DNA of 48,528 nucleotides, taken from positions 1-48,528 of the forward strand of contig SIBQ01000017.1 in assembly GCA_009695095.1 (NCBI GenBank), written 5' to 3'. This DNA comes from Lacunisphaera sp. (lineage in GTDB: Bacteria; Verrucomicrobiota; Verrucomicrobiia; Opitutales; Opitutaceae). Of the stretch, positions 17,308 to 25,727 are shown one piece after another; within the stretch, counting starts at the first letter, position 1; the number at the start of each line of letters is the position of its first letter. The notes under the pieces were generated by a model. That model saw only the letters and a program-made list of their open reading frames with translations, had not been told where the DNA came from and ran no database searches. The translations under genes were made by a program, and so were the position numbers.

Positions 17308-17761
17308 ATGTCGCGCCACTCACCTGCCGAGAAAATTGAACTGGGCGCCATTGCCGCTGCGACCGGCGTGGTGGCGTGGCTCGCGCCGGGACCCGGAATC
17401 AGGCTGGAGCTCGGCGAATTGGTCGCGGGCGGCGCACTGCTGATGCTTGTCGAGGGATTCTTTCGCGACCTCTGGCTGTTGCGCGAGGCCCGGCGGTGGA
17501 AATCCTCGGTTCCACCGCGGGCCGCCCGCTGCATGTGCGTGTAGTCGGCGCTTGGCCTGACGGGCATCGTGGCCGCGACCGGCCTGGTCGCCTTTGGCCT
17601 GGCCAAGTCGATTGGGGTGAGCGCGACCGGACTGACGGCGGCAGCCGGGTCCGTGATGGCCATGGGGTTTCTTCTGAAGGACTTCGTTTTCGCATGGTCG
17701 CCGTGGAAAATCTACCGGGAGAAGGAGCACGCCCAGGTCATCTTTCACTGGGGGGAAGTGA
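17308..17761 (+). pseudogene. Small membrane protein, interrupted by in-frame TAG and a G-run indel
   Basis: The frame from 17308 (MSRHSPAEKIELGAIAAATG) gives two hydrophobic segments and ends at a TAG (17542-17544) after RAARCMCV. The same frame goes straight on as SALGLTGIVAATGLVAFGLAKSIGVSA, two further hydrophobic segments, and LLKDFVFAWSPWKIYREKEHAQVIF. There is then a run of six G (17750-17755); one G fewer would give WGK and a TGA at 17759-17761, otherwise the frame runs on into the antisense of the next gene. So one nonsense codon and one probable indel break what was about a 150-residue membrane protein of unknown function. Confidence 0.7.
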
Positions 17762-17800
17762 AATCCTCGTGGCATGTCCCGAGGCATTTGACGAGCATTC

Positions 17801-17862
17801 GCGGGCGGGGTCGCCCGCGCTTCAACCAATCATTCTCTGGAGCCACGGCGACCTCGCCGTGG
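17801..17862. repeat. Double hairpin after the broken membrane gene
   Basis: Two perfect stems lie side by side: GCGGGCG-gggt-CGCCCGC at 17801-17818 and CCACGGCG-acct-CGCCGTGG at 17843-17862, just beyond the 3' ends of two converging genes. They may act as a bidirectional terminator or be a REP-like pair. Confidence 0.6.
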
Positions 17863-17897
17863 ACTGTGAGGCGGGACCAGCGATCCCACCCTGCCAT

Positions 17898-18326
17898 TCA
17901 CTTCACCTTCGTGCTCACCACCAGCAGCGGGATGGTCGTGTTGTGGCGCACCTTGTCGATCGTACTGCCGTGGACTATGTCGCCGATGAGCTTGTGGCCA
18001 TGCGAAGCCAGCGCGATGAGGTCGCATCCGCTCGACGCGGCGATGCGCACAATCTCATTGGGCGGGTTGCCGAGTGCCAGCAGCGCCTCGACTCGCAAGC
18101 CGGTGCGGCGCAGCCGCTCCGCGGCGGTTTCCAGGTAATCGCTGTCGGCCTTCATCTCGGCGGACACGGCGAGCTTGAGCTGCTCGAAATTGCGGGCTGC
18201 CCAGCCGTCGGCCACGTGCAGCAAAAGCAGCTCGGCGCCGACCTGGCGCGCGAGCAGGCTGATGTGCGGCAGCAGCCGTTCGTCGGCGGCGCCATTTTCA
18301 AGCGCGACGAGGATTTTCTTATACAT
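17898..18326 (-). CDS. Universal stress protein, UspA family
   Basis: 142 aa, single domain. Start at 18326 (MYKKILVALENGAADERLL). The ATP-binding pattern is seen in LASHGHKLIGDIVHGSTIDKVRHNTTIPLLVV, where GHKLIG and HGST replace the usual G-2x-G-9x-G(S/T) spacing closely enough to suggest nucleotide binding. It begins two bases after the mntH stop, so it is the third gene of a metal-uptake operon and may respond to metal or oxidative stress with it (inference). Confidence 0.88.
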   Translation of the reverse strand: MYKKILVALENGAADERLLPHISLLARQVGAELLLLHVADGWAARNFEQLKLAVSAEMKADSDYLETAAERLRRTGLRVEALLALGNPPNEIVRIAASSGCDLIALASHGHKLIGDIVHGSTIDKVRHNTTIPLLVVSTKVK

Positions 18327-18328
18327 AG

Positions 18329-19687
18329 TCAGTCGCCGGTCAGCCCGGCGATGCCGAGCAGCAGTTTCAAGTTGAGACCAATAATGACCAAAGTGATGGT
18401 CCAGCCGAGCAGTTTTATCCACCACGGATTGACGAATTCGCCCATTTTCGACTTCTCACCGGTGAAGCGCATCAGCGGCCAGCAGGCGAAGCCGAGCTGC
18501 ATGCTCAGACAGACCTGGCTGGCAACCAACAGTTCGGTTGATTTCGCCTCGCCGTAGATGCCGATGACGACCACCGCAGGCACGATGGCGATGGAGCGTG
18601 TGATTAGCCGCCGCAGCCACGGGCGCAGGCGGATGTTGAGGAAGCCCTCCATCACGATCTGGCCGGCGAGCGTGCCGGTCAGGGTCGAGTTCTGGCCCGA
18701 AGCGAGCAGTGCCATGGCGAAAAGGATGCCGGCAAAGGTGACGCCGAGCACGCCGTCGAGCAGTTGGTAGGCGTCCTGGATCGTCGCGACCTCCGCATGT
18801 CCGGTGCCGTGGAAGGCTGCTGCGGCCAGCACGAGGATGGCGCCGTTGATGAATAGCGCGAACATCAGCGCAAAGGTTGAATCGATAGTCGCGAACTTGA
18901 TCGCCTCGCGCTTGCCGCCGGCTGTCTGCTCGTATTTCCGCGTCTGCACGATTGAAGAGTGCAGGTAGAGGTTGTGAGGCATCACGGTGGCGCCGAGGAT
19001 GCCAATGGCGATGTAGAGCATCGCCGGGTTGCGGATGACGTCGGTGGTGGGGATGAAGCCCATCAGCACACCACCGACGTCGGGTTTGGCGAGGAACAGC
19101 TCCACCGCGAAGCAGGTGCCGATGGTCAGCATGAGCGTAATGACCACCGCCTCGAGCCAGCGGAAACCTTTGTGCTGGAGTAGCAGCACGATCATCACGT
19201 CCGCCGCGGTGATGATGCAGCCCCAGACAAGCGGGATGCCGAATAGCAGTTGCAGGGCGATGGCCGAACCAATCACCTCCGCCAGATCGCACGCGGCGAT
19301 GGCCAGCTCGCAGAGGATCCACTGGAACCACGCCACCGGCCGTGGATAATGGTCGCGGCAGGCCTGTGCCAGGTCGCGGCCGGTGGCAATGCCGAGCTTT
19401 ACGCACAGGTGCTGCAGCAGGATCGCCATCAGACTCGAGATCAGGATGACCGAGAGCAAAGTATAACCAAACTGGGCGCCGCCGGCCAGGTCGGTCGCCC
19501 AATTGCCCGGGTCCATGTAACCGACCGCGACCATGAAACCGGGACCGGAGAACGCCAGCAGCTTGCGCCAGAAGCCCGAGCCCGCCGGCACTATGACGGA
19601 GCGGTGCGATTCGGGCAGGCTCAGCGCCACACGGGCGTGCCGCCAGCCGGTGTCATAGGATTTTGTTTCTGCCAGGGTCTCGTGCAT
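18329..19687 (-). CDS. mntH: NRAMP-family Mn2+/Fe2+ transporter
   Basis: 452 aa inner-membrane protein with about eleven helices. Helix 1 carries the metal-site DPGN motif ([14 protein letters not shown], about 58-71) and helix 6 carries MPHN ([13 protein letters not shown] near 240). These are the residues that coordinate manganese in this family. The N-terminal 40 residues are hydrophilic, somewhat longer than in E. coli MntH. It lies in an operon after an outer-membrane protein gene (10-base gap) and before usp. Confidence 0.94.
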   Translation of the reverse strand: MHETLAETKSYDTGWRHARVALSLPESHRSVIVPAGSGFWRKLLAFSGPGFMVAVGYMDPGNWATDLAGGAQFGYTLLSVILISSLMAILLQHLCVKLGIATGRDLAQACRDHYPRPVAWFQWILCELAIAACDLAEVIGSAIALQLLFGIPLVWGCIITAADVMIVLLLQHKGFRWLEAVVITLMLTIGTCFAVELFLAKPDVGGVLMGFIPTTDVIRNPAMLYIAIGILGATVMPHNLYLHSSIVQTRKYEQTAGGKREAIKFATIDSTFALMFALFINGAILVLAAAAFHGTGHAEVATIQDAYQLLDGVLGVTFAGILFAMALLASGQNSTLTGTLAGQIVMEGFLNIRLRPWLRRLITRSIAIVPAVVVIGIYGEAKSTELLVASQVCLSMQLGFACWPLMRFTGEKSKMGEFVNPWWIKLLGWTITLVIIGLNLKLLLGIAGLTGD

Positions 19688-19697
19688 GTGAAAGTAT

Positions 19698-20591
19698 TCA
19701 GAAGCCGCGGCTCACGCCAGTGAAGAGCTGGTAATCCGGTGCTGACCGGGTGACGCCGAAATTGCAGCCGAAGTCGAGCTGGGTGGCGTCGGCCAGCGCA
19801 TGGGTGAATCCGAGGTCGAGCTGGCCCTGCCACTTGAAGCCTGGCGCATTGCCGGTCACTGCGACAAACTCGACGTAGCCGCCGAGCCGGGAGGTGAGGT
19901 TACGGCCGAAAGTGATGGAGTTGAACCACTCAGTGTCAGGGCCGCCAGCGCCGTCATTGACGAAATCGACCTCGGTCATCGCGCCCATGCTCCAGCCCGC
20001 TGGCAGCTCCATCGCAAAAGGGAGAATGATGCCACCCTCGGTCTTACCATTGCGCACACTCGAGGCTGGTAGCGGCCACTTGACGAAGGGCAGGATGGCC
20101 AGCGCGGTCTTGCCGCCGTCGTTGCCCCAGAAATTGATTTTCAACCGGGTGGTAAGGTCGCCAAAACCCAACCCATGGACCGTGGCACCGGTCACGCGAT
20201 CTTCCATGCGGAATCCGACATAGGGGTCGAGCATGAGCTGCAAATCCGCCCGGTTGGTGAGGCCCACCTTCAGGTTCAGGGGCGCGAGACTCCAGCCCCA
20301 CGTCCGGATATCGGCACCGCCCGCCGTGTCGTGGTCGAATGTATAATTGACTGCATCCAACTCGATCTGCCAATGCCCGGCATCCACCGTGAAGGGACTC
20401 TCCGTCTGGTCCGGCCGGTCGGTCGACAACTCCCGCAGATGTCCGCTTGGCACGGGCTGTGAAAATGTAAATCCCGACTTGTCCCCTTGTCGCTCGACTG
20501 CGGGCAGCCCCACCCCCACGGCCAGCGCAAACAGCGCGGCCATTGTCGGACGGTGGCGGCAGCCCGGAAGATTCTGGCGTTGGCGGCTCAC
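19698..20591 (-). CDS. Outer-membrane beta-barrel protein upstream of mntH
   Basis: 297 aa with a signal-like N-terminus ([19 protein letters not shown] from an internal Met at 20543, which may be the true start). The mature part starts [27 protein letters not shown], typical of the transporter/MetA-type outer-membrane family, and alternates strands ending in aromatic residues up to the C-terminal [11 protein letters not shown] with a terminal Phe, as expected for BAM-assembled barrels. Being first in the operon with mntH, it may be the outer-membrane pore for manganese (inference). Confidence 0.8.
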   Translation of the reverse strand: MSRQRQNLPGCRHRPTMAALFALAVGVGLPAVERQGDKSGFTFSQPVPSGHLRELSTDRPDQTESPFTVDAGHWQIELDAVNYTFDHDTAGGADIRTWGWSLAPLNLKVGLTNRADLQLMLDPYVGFRMEDRVTGATVHGLGFGDLTTRLKINFWGNDGGKTALAILPFVKWPLPASSVRNGKTEGGIILPFAMELPAGWSMGAMTEVDFVNDGAGGPDTEWFNSITFGRNLTSRLGGYVEFVAVTGNAPGFKWQGQLDLGFTHALADATQLDFGCNFGVTRSAPDYQLFTGVSRGF

Positions 20592-20936
20592 GGGTGGCTT
20601 TTCTGTTGGACGAATTCTTTTTTAGGCAAGACTAATCTTTAAATCAGGTGTTGCTAGCTTGAGGGTTGAAATATCGGGATAGCTACCGGCCTGACCGGGT
20701 CTTTAATTTCTTTCAGATTTCTACGGTTGGCCGCAGTATGCCTTATGTTCCTAGCCCCATCCCGCGTCCCCGTCAGCTGCGCCTCCTTGATCAGCTCCTC
20801 CCGACTCTCCCCCCGATTGCTCGCATCACACTCATCGCCTAGACGGACTTTCCCATGGACGACTTGACTACCATCACGGCATTGACACTAAAATGAGCTC
20901 CCGCAAAGCCACTGGCTATCACTCAGGAGATCAATA
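20592..20936. other. Left edge of the gcvP-like island
   Basis: 345 bases separating the divergent outer-membrane gene and the GcvPA-like gene. It contains the candidate metal operator (20622-20635), a change to lower GC, a possible promoter for the island (TTGACT at 20864, TAAAAT at 20889, spacing 19, weak) and a strong ribosome site AGGAGA at 20925-20930. A minus-strand frame of about 75 codons without a start codon (about 20660-20890) may be the remnant of a lost gene. No glycine riboswitch motif is seen. Confidence 0.5.
20622..20635. promoter_or_regulatory. Candidate MntR/DtxR-type operator
   Basis: TTAGGCAAGACTAA is an imperfect palindrome (TTAGnC-AA-GnCTAA) 31 bases upstream of the outer-membrane gene that heads the mntH operon. 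TTAG/CTAA half sites are characteristic of DtxR-family metal repressors. Position and symmetry support the call; no regulator gene is in the window. Confidence 0.5.
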
Positions 20937-22340
20937 ATGAAAAAGAAGCCGATCGCGTACCCTTATATTCCCAATTCCGTTCCAGCGGTCAAGGCGCAGA
21001 TGCTAAAGGAGGTCAGCGCCAGAGATATCATGGAGCTCTACAAGGAGATTCCTGAGAAGTTGAAGTTCAAGGGTCGGATGAATCTCCCGGAGCCAATTCT
21101 CGACGAGTATTCGATCCGGCGGCACGTTGAAGAGTTGTTGGACAAGAACGCCAACACCACCGACTACAACAGCTTCCTTGGAGCCGGGTGCGCTGATCAT
21201 TACGTACCCGCCGTATGTGATGAGATAAATGGGCGCGGCGAATTTCTCACCGCCTACGTCGGGGATTCATATGCGGACCACGGAAAGTGGCAGGCCCTGT
21301 TCGAGTACGCCAGTCTTATGGCCGAGTTGCTCGACATGGATATCCTGAGCTGCCCACTCTATGATGGCATGGCCGCGGCGGCCACTGCCTTGCGCATGGC
21401 GTCTCGGGCAGTTGGCCGGAAAAAGGTTCTGGTCGCCGGGAACATCAATCCAGACACCCTCTCGGTCATTCGTAATTATTTGAAGGGTATCGGTGAACCG
21501 CAGGTCGCCATCGAGCTGGTCAAATTCGATAAGAAATCAGGCCTGCTTAATCTTGCCGACCTCAAGGCAAAGATGACTCCAGGGATTGCGGCCGTGCTGA
21601 TCGAGAATCCCAACTATTTTGGTCTCATCGAAACTCAAGCGCAGCAAATCGGCAAGATTGCCAAGCAGGCTGGCGCTGCGTACGTGGTGAGCACAGATCC
21701 GATCTCGCTAGGTGTCGTTGCGCCACCCGCGCACTATGGCGCGACCATTGCATGCGGTGATCTCCACTCCCTCGGAATGCACCAAGCCTGCGGCAACGGC
21801 CAAGCTGGATTCGTCGCCACGTTCGATGATATGCGCTATGTCGCGGAGTTCAAGGATCTGATGTTCGGCCTCACCGAGACGCGCGTGGAAGGAGAATACG
21901 GGTTTGGCGAGGTGCTGTATGACCGCACCTCGTACGGTTCCCGTGAAAAGGGCAAGGAATTTACAGGCACCTCCACTGGGCTGTGGGCCATCACTGCGGG
22001 TGTTTACCTCTCGCTGATGGGCCCGAAAGGCATGGAAGAAATCGGCCAGGTTATCATGCAGAAACTCCAGTACGCCGGAAAGCTGATTGCACAAATACCC
22101 GGGGTAAAAGTAGTGCATGCCGGGCCCTCGTTTAAGGAGTTTGTGCTCAATTTCGATAATACCGGAAAGACCGTGAAGAAAATTAACAAGGCGCTGCTTA
22201 AATACAAAATTTTCGGTGGGAAAGATATTTCCACCGAGTTTCCTGAATATGGGCAGAGTGCCTTGTACTGCGTCACAGAGAAGAAGACCAAAGGCGACAT
22301 CGATAAGTTGGTGGCTGCTCTCAAAGCTGTAACCAAATAA
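20937..22340 (+). CDS. Divergent GcvPA-like PLP-fold protein (glycine dehydrogenase subunit 1 family)
   Basis: 467 aa, full length for the split P-protein N-half. Family features are FLGAGCADHYVPAV near 80, QALFEYASLMAELLDMD near 120, YDGMAAAATAL, and NPNYFGLIE. But where classic GcvPA has TAYTPYQPEISQG, this has TAYVGDSYADHGKW at about 105-118, so the loop facing the substrate site has changed. In the classic enzyme the A and B chains form one PLP unit that decarboxylates glycine and hands the aminomethyl group to lipoyl GcvH. No gcvT, gcvH or lpd is near. Strong ribosome site AGGAGA 6 bases before ATG. Base composition is lower in GC than neighbours, suggesting transfer. Confidence 0.88.
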   Translation: MKKKPIAYPYIPNSVPAVKAQMLKEVSARDIMELYKEIPEKLKFKGRMNLPEPILDEYSIRRHVEELLDKNANTTDYNSFLGAGCADHYVPAVCDEINGRGEFLTAYVGDSYADHGKWQALFEYASLMAELLDMDILSCPLYDGMAAAATALRMASRAVGRKKVLVAGNINPDTLSVIRNYLKGIGEPQVAIELVKFDKKSGLLNLADLKAKMTPGIAAVLIENPNYFGLIETQAQQIGKIAKQAGAAYVVSTDPISLGVVAPPAHYGATIACGDLHSLGMHQACGNGQAGFVATFDDMRYVAEFKDLMFGLTETRVEGEYGFGEVLYDRTSYGSREKGKEFTGTSTGLWAITAGVYLSLMGPKGMEEIGQVIMQKLQYAGKLIAQIPGVKVVHAGPSFKEFVLNFDNTGKTVKKINKALLKYKIFGGKDISTEFPEYGQSALYCVTEKKTKGDIDKLVAALKAVTK

Positions 22341-22404
22341 CTCCAGAGTCGCCGGCTAAAGAGCTGGCTCGTAGAACAAACAATAAAGGGAAGAAGCTTT
22401 CATT

Positions 22405-23967
22405 ATGGCCATGAATCAAAAAACCAAACTGCGGAAGTTTCATCAAGCGCGTTGGGACGAAGAGATCATCTTTGAAATGAGCGTGAAGGGTGAGCGGGGA
22501 ATACTTGTTCCCGCGGCCGAGTCCGATATCGTCGGCGCAATAGGCGATGGGGTGTCGGCCATCCCGGCAGGCCTCAGACGAAAGACGCCCGCGGCTTTAC
22601 CTGAAGTTAATCAGATGCGTGTCAACCGGCACTACATGAGGCTGTCGCAGGAAACTCTCGGGACGGATGTGAATATCGACATCAGCCAGGGCACATGCAC
22701 CATGAAATATAGCCCAAAGGTGCAGGAGCATCTGTGCGCGAGGAACCCGGGGATCACCGAGGTCCATCCGTTACAGGATCCCGACACCCTTCAGGGGATC
22801 TTGGAGATCTATTACAAGTTCGAGCAATTTCTCAAAGAAATCTCCGGGTTGGATTGCTTCAGCTTTCAGCCCGGCGGAGGAGCCCATGGCGTGTTTACGA
22901 ACGCCTCTATAGTACGGGCCTACCACGAATTGCGTGGCGATACTAAGCGCGACGAGGTTATCACCACCATGTTCTCGCATCCTTGTGACGCCGCCGGGCC
23001 TATGACCGCCGGATACAAAGTCATCACGCTGATGCCCGACGAAAATGGATATGCCAGCCTTGAGGCCTTGAAGGGAGCACTGTCTGAGCGCACAGCGGCG
23101 ATTTTCATCACGAACCCCGAAGATACCGGTATCTATAATCCTCGCATCGAGGAATACGTTCAGGCGGCTCATGCGGTCGGCGCGCTCTGCTCGTATGACC
23201 AGGCGAACGCTAACGGTATGCTGGGTATTGCGAGGGCAAAGGAGGCAGGCTTTGACCTATGCCATTTCAACTGCCACAAAACTTTTGCAACTCCTCATGC
23301 CTGCATGGGGCCCGCGATGGGGGCCATCGGTGTGCGTGAGGAATTGGCTCAATTTCTTCCAGTGCCCCGAGTCAAGTTCGACGGTTCTAAGTATCATCTC
23401 GACTATCACGCCCCTAACACCATTGGGCGCGTCCGCTCTTTCTACGGCAACGCCGCCATCGCCGTGCGCGGCTATGCTTGGATCATGCAACTTGGTGCCG
23501 ATGGACTCCGGGAGGTCGCCGAGATTTCTGTCCTTAACAACAATTACATGGAGAAAAAGCTTCGGGCGATCCCCGGGGTCAGCGTCTGGTATGCCGAGGG
23601 CAAACGCCGCTTGGAGCAGGTCCGGTATTCCTGGGAAAAACTCAAGGACGCCACGGGCGTGGGCACGGCAGACGTGATGCGCCGCATGGCCGATTACGGC
23701 TTGCAGCATTACTGGACCAGCCACCATCCGTGGGTGGTGCCCGAACCCTTTACTCTTGAGCCTTGCGAGTCCTATTCCAAGGACGACATTGACGAATATG
23801 TGGCGGTTCTGGCCCAGATTTCCAAGGAAGCGCACGAGAATCCAGAGTTCGTCAAGAATAGCCCCTACAATTTGCCCGTGCACAAGGTGCCCGCTCCTAG
23901 CATTGACGAGCCCGAACGGATCGCAGTCACGTGGCGCCAATATCTTAAGAAGAGAGGCAAGAGGTAA
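22405..23967 (+). CDS. Divergent GcvPB-like PLP enzyme (glycine dehydrogenase subunit 2 family)
   Basis: 520 aa, 64 bases after the GcvPA-like gene. The PLP lysine is conserved at about 292 in CHFNCHKTFATPH, and TCTMKYSPKVQEHL, PLQDPDTLQGILEI and YDQANANGMLG align with the family. Several signature loops differ from the classic form as I remember it: the AHGTNPASA loop is SHPCDAAGP (about 191-199), the glycine-rich GGGGPG after the lysine is ACMGPAMG, and NPNTLG is NPEDTG. So PLP binding looks intact but substrate handling may be new. Probably acts as a heterotetramer with the preceding protein. Confidence 0.88.
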   Translation: MAMNQKTKLRKFHQARWDEEIIFEMSVKGERGILVPAAESDIVGAIGDGVSAIPAGLRRKTPAALPEVNQMRVNRHYMRLSQETLGTDVNIDISQGTCTMKYSPKVQEHLCARNPGITEVHPLQDPDTLQGILEIYYKFEQFLKEISGLDCFSFQPGGGAHGVFTNASIVRAYHELRGDTKRDEVITTMFSHPCDAAGPMTAGYKVITLMPDENGYASLEALKGALSERTAAIFITNPEDTGIYNPRIEEYVQAAHAVGALCSYDQANANGMLGIARAKEAGFDLCHFNCHKTFATPHACMGPAMGAIGVREELAQFLPVPRVKFDGSKYHLDYHAPNTIGRVRSFYGNAAIAVRGYAWIMQLGADGLREVAEISVLNNNYMEKKLRAIPGVSVWYAEGKRRLEQVRYSWEKLKDATGVGTADVMRRMADYGLQHYWTSHHPWVVPEPFTLEPCESYSKDDIDEYVAVLAQISKEAHENPEFVKNSPYNLPVHKVPAPSIDEPERIAVTWRQYLKKRGKR

Positions 23968-24070
23968 ACACAATGCATTCGCAGATGTCATCCGAGCCTA
24001 CCCTCGCCAGGCAATGGGGAATGCCTGTGCCCTCGGTTTGTTTTAAGACTGCGGGTTTGGAGAATAACGC

Positions 24071-25189
24071 ATGATGAAACGGCTTGGGGTCATAGTGAAT
24101 CCCGTCGCGGGAATAGGTGGGCGTGTCGGGCTCAAAGGCAGTGATGGCAAAGAAATCCTGCAAAGAGCCATTGCTCTCGGCGCCAAATCTGAGTCCCCTA
24201 ATCGGGCCACTGAAGCGTTGAAAGCCGTGGCACAGATCAACGACGAAGTTGAAGTCCTGACCTACCCGGATGAAATGGGTGAGAATGAATGCAGAGCAGC
24301 TGGCATCGAACCGAGGGTGCTTGGATCCATCGTGAGTGGTCAGACATCGCCAGATGATACGATCCGTGCCGCCAAAGAATTGGTGAATAACGGCGCGAAG
24401 CTGATCATGTTCGCCGGTGGCGATGGAACCGCGCGGGACATCCACAACGCGGTTGGTGAATCGGTTCCGGTCCTCGGAATACCTGCGGGAGTCAAAATCC
24501 ACTCGGCAGTATATGCGATTACCGCACGCAGTGCCGGAGAAGTGGCGAGGATGTACCTAAGCGGCAGATTACTAAGCATAAAGATGGCCGAGGTCATGGA
24601 CATTGACGAGGACGCCTTTCGCTCTGGAGTCGTTACTTCGAAGCTCTATGGGTACTTGCGTGTGCCCGAAGAGTCACAATTGGTCCAAAATGCCAAGGCT
24701 GGCGGTATCCTTGCAGAAAAAGAAACTCTTCAGGGGATTGCTATGGAGATAGTAAACGCCATGGATGAGAGTACCTTCTATTTGATCGGACCGGGGACTA
24801 CAACCCGTACAATAATGGAAAAACTTGGATTGAAAAACACCCTCCTGGGCGTCGACATAGTTAGAAATAAGCAGTTAGTTGCGAATGATGTGACTGAGCA
24901 ACAAATACTAGAGACTATCCAATGTTTTAAGGCGCGGATTCTAGTCACTGTCATCGGTGGACAGGGGCACGTATTTGGCAGGGGAAACCAGCAACTAAGT
25001 CCTAGAGTAATTCGTTTAGTTGGAAAGCAACATATAGATATCATCGCCACGAAAGAGAAATTGGCTTCGTTGAGTGGGCGTCCGCTGTTAATGGATACTG
25101 GAGATGAAGTCTTGAATAAACTGCTGGGTGGCTATGCCAAGGTCTTGAGCGGGTATAAGGAATTCACGATGTACCCGGTTGGATCATGA
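24071..25189 (+). CDS. ATP-NAD kinase/AcoX-like protein (COG3199 type)
   Basis: 372 aa. The N-terminus RLGVIVNPVAGIGGRVGLKGSDG and the FAGGDGTARD motif near 120 are those of the NAD-kinase/diacylglycerol-kinase fold; GIPAGVKIHSAVYAITARSAGE is characteristic of the AcoX-like branch, whose true substrate is unsettled. It probably phosphorylates a nucleotide-like or small hydroxylated molecule. Ribosome site GGAG at 24059-24062; ATG 24071 or 24074. It is third in the low-GC run, 103 bases after gcvPB-like, with an imperfect hairpin (CAGGCAATGGGGAATGCCTG) between. Its linkage suggests it works in the same pathway. Confidence 0.85.
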   Translation: MMKRLGVIVNPVAGIGGRVGLKGSDGKEILQRAIALGAKSESPNRATEALKAVAQINDEVEVLTYPDEMGENECRAAGIEPRVLGSIVSGQTSPDDTIRAAKELVNNGAKLIMFAGGDGTARDIHNAVGESVPVLGIPAGVKIHSAVYAITARSAGEVARMYLSGRLLSIKMAEVMDIDEDAFRSGVVTSKLYGYLRVPEESQLVQNAKAGGILAEKETLQGIAMEIVNAMDESTFYLIGPGTTTRTIMEKLGLKNTLLGVDIVRNKQLVANDVTEQQILETIQCFKARILVTVIGGQGHVFGRGNQQLSPRVIRLVGKQHIDIIATKEKLASLSGRPLLMDTGDEVLNKLLGGYAKVLSGYKEFTMYPVGS

Positions 25190-25344
25190 GGATGGGCGCA
25201 AATTAGTAGATCCTGAATAGATCGCATCATATTGTGCTGTAAATTTTGTACTTATAGACGGGTGTTTATTTCCCCAGAATCCTTCAACTCAAGCCCTCAA
25301 ATCCGGGAAAATCACTGAAGCCAAAAGCCCTGGTCCGCCAAGCG

Positions 25345-25545
25345 CTGCGGGAACTTTTCCGCGTAGAATTATAGCAACTAGTGGATGCGGTGCATCCATT
25401 GGTGAAGCTTGGTCGGCAGATTGATTGGGCGATTTTCGCGGAGCGATTGGGGCGGACTTAGGCGGGTGCGAAAGGGGTGCCTCGGGTTGGCACGCGCTTG
25501 CTGGTGGCGTTGCATTATCTCAAATATCCGAAAACCCTATTCACA
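25345..25545 (+). pseudogene. IS5-type transposase remnant (N-terminal region)
   Basis: The frame at 25381 reads VDAVHPLVKLGRQIDWAIFA then ERLGRT, a TAG (25459-25461), and GVPRVGTRLLVALHYLKY. HPLVxLgxxIDWxxFe...G.P...TRLmVgLHYLK is the N-terminal pattern of IS5-group transposases. A second TAG is at 25372-25374, just before. Nothing of the catalytic DDE core follows; after 25545 the sequence changes to a palindromic spacer element. It marks the right edge of the low-GC island. Confidence 0.75.
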
Positions 25546-25564
25546 GCTTTCGCCGGACCGATTG

Positions 25565-25632
25565 TAGGGGCGCAGTCTTGCTACGCCTGAAGGACATTGA
25601 AATCCCTTTGACGCAACAAGACTGCGTCCCTA
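25565..25632. repeat. Palindromic spacer element, family D copy 1
   Basis: TAGGGGCGCAGTCTTGCTACG at the left and GCAACAAGACTGCGTCCCTA at the right form a long inverted repeat with about 27 bases between. The arm matches GCGCAGTCTTGCTGCGCCCC at 35288-35310. It lies directly upstream of the orphan iron-type permease. Confidence 0.75.
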
Positions 25633-25727
25633 AGAGGCAATTCGGCTTACGGGTAGCTTGTAAACATCACTAGCCCACCGCCTTCATTCTTGCGTCGGTC
25701 GGGAAGCCCGTGCATCTTAGCGGGTGC

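Noticed and set aside
20640-20936. Possible glycine riboswitch ahead of the GcvPA-like gene
   Set aside because: None of the conserved aptamer segments is visible, and the genes may not act on glycine.
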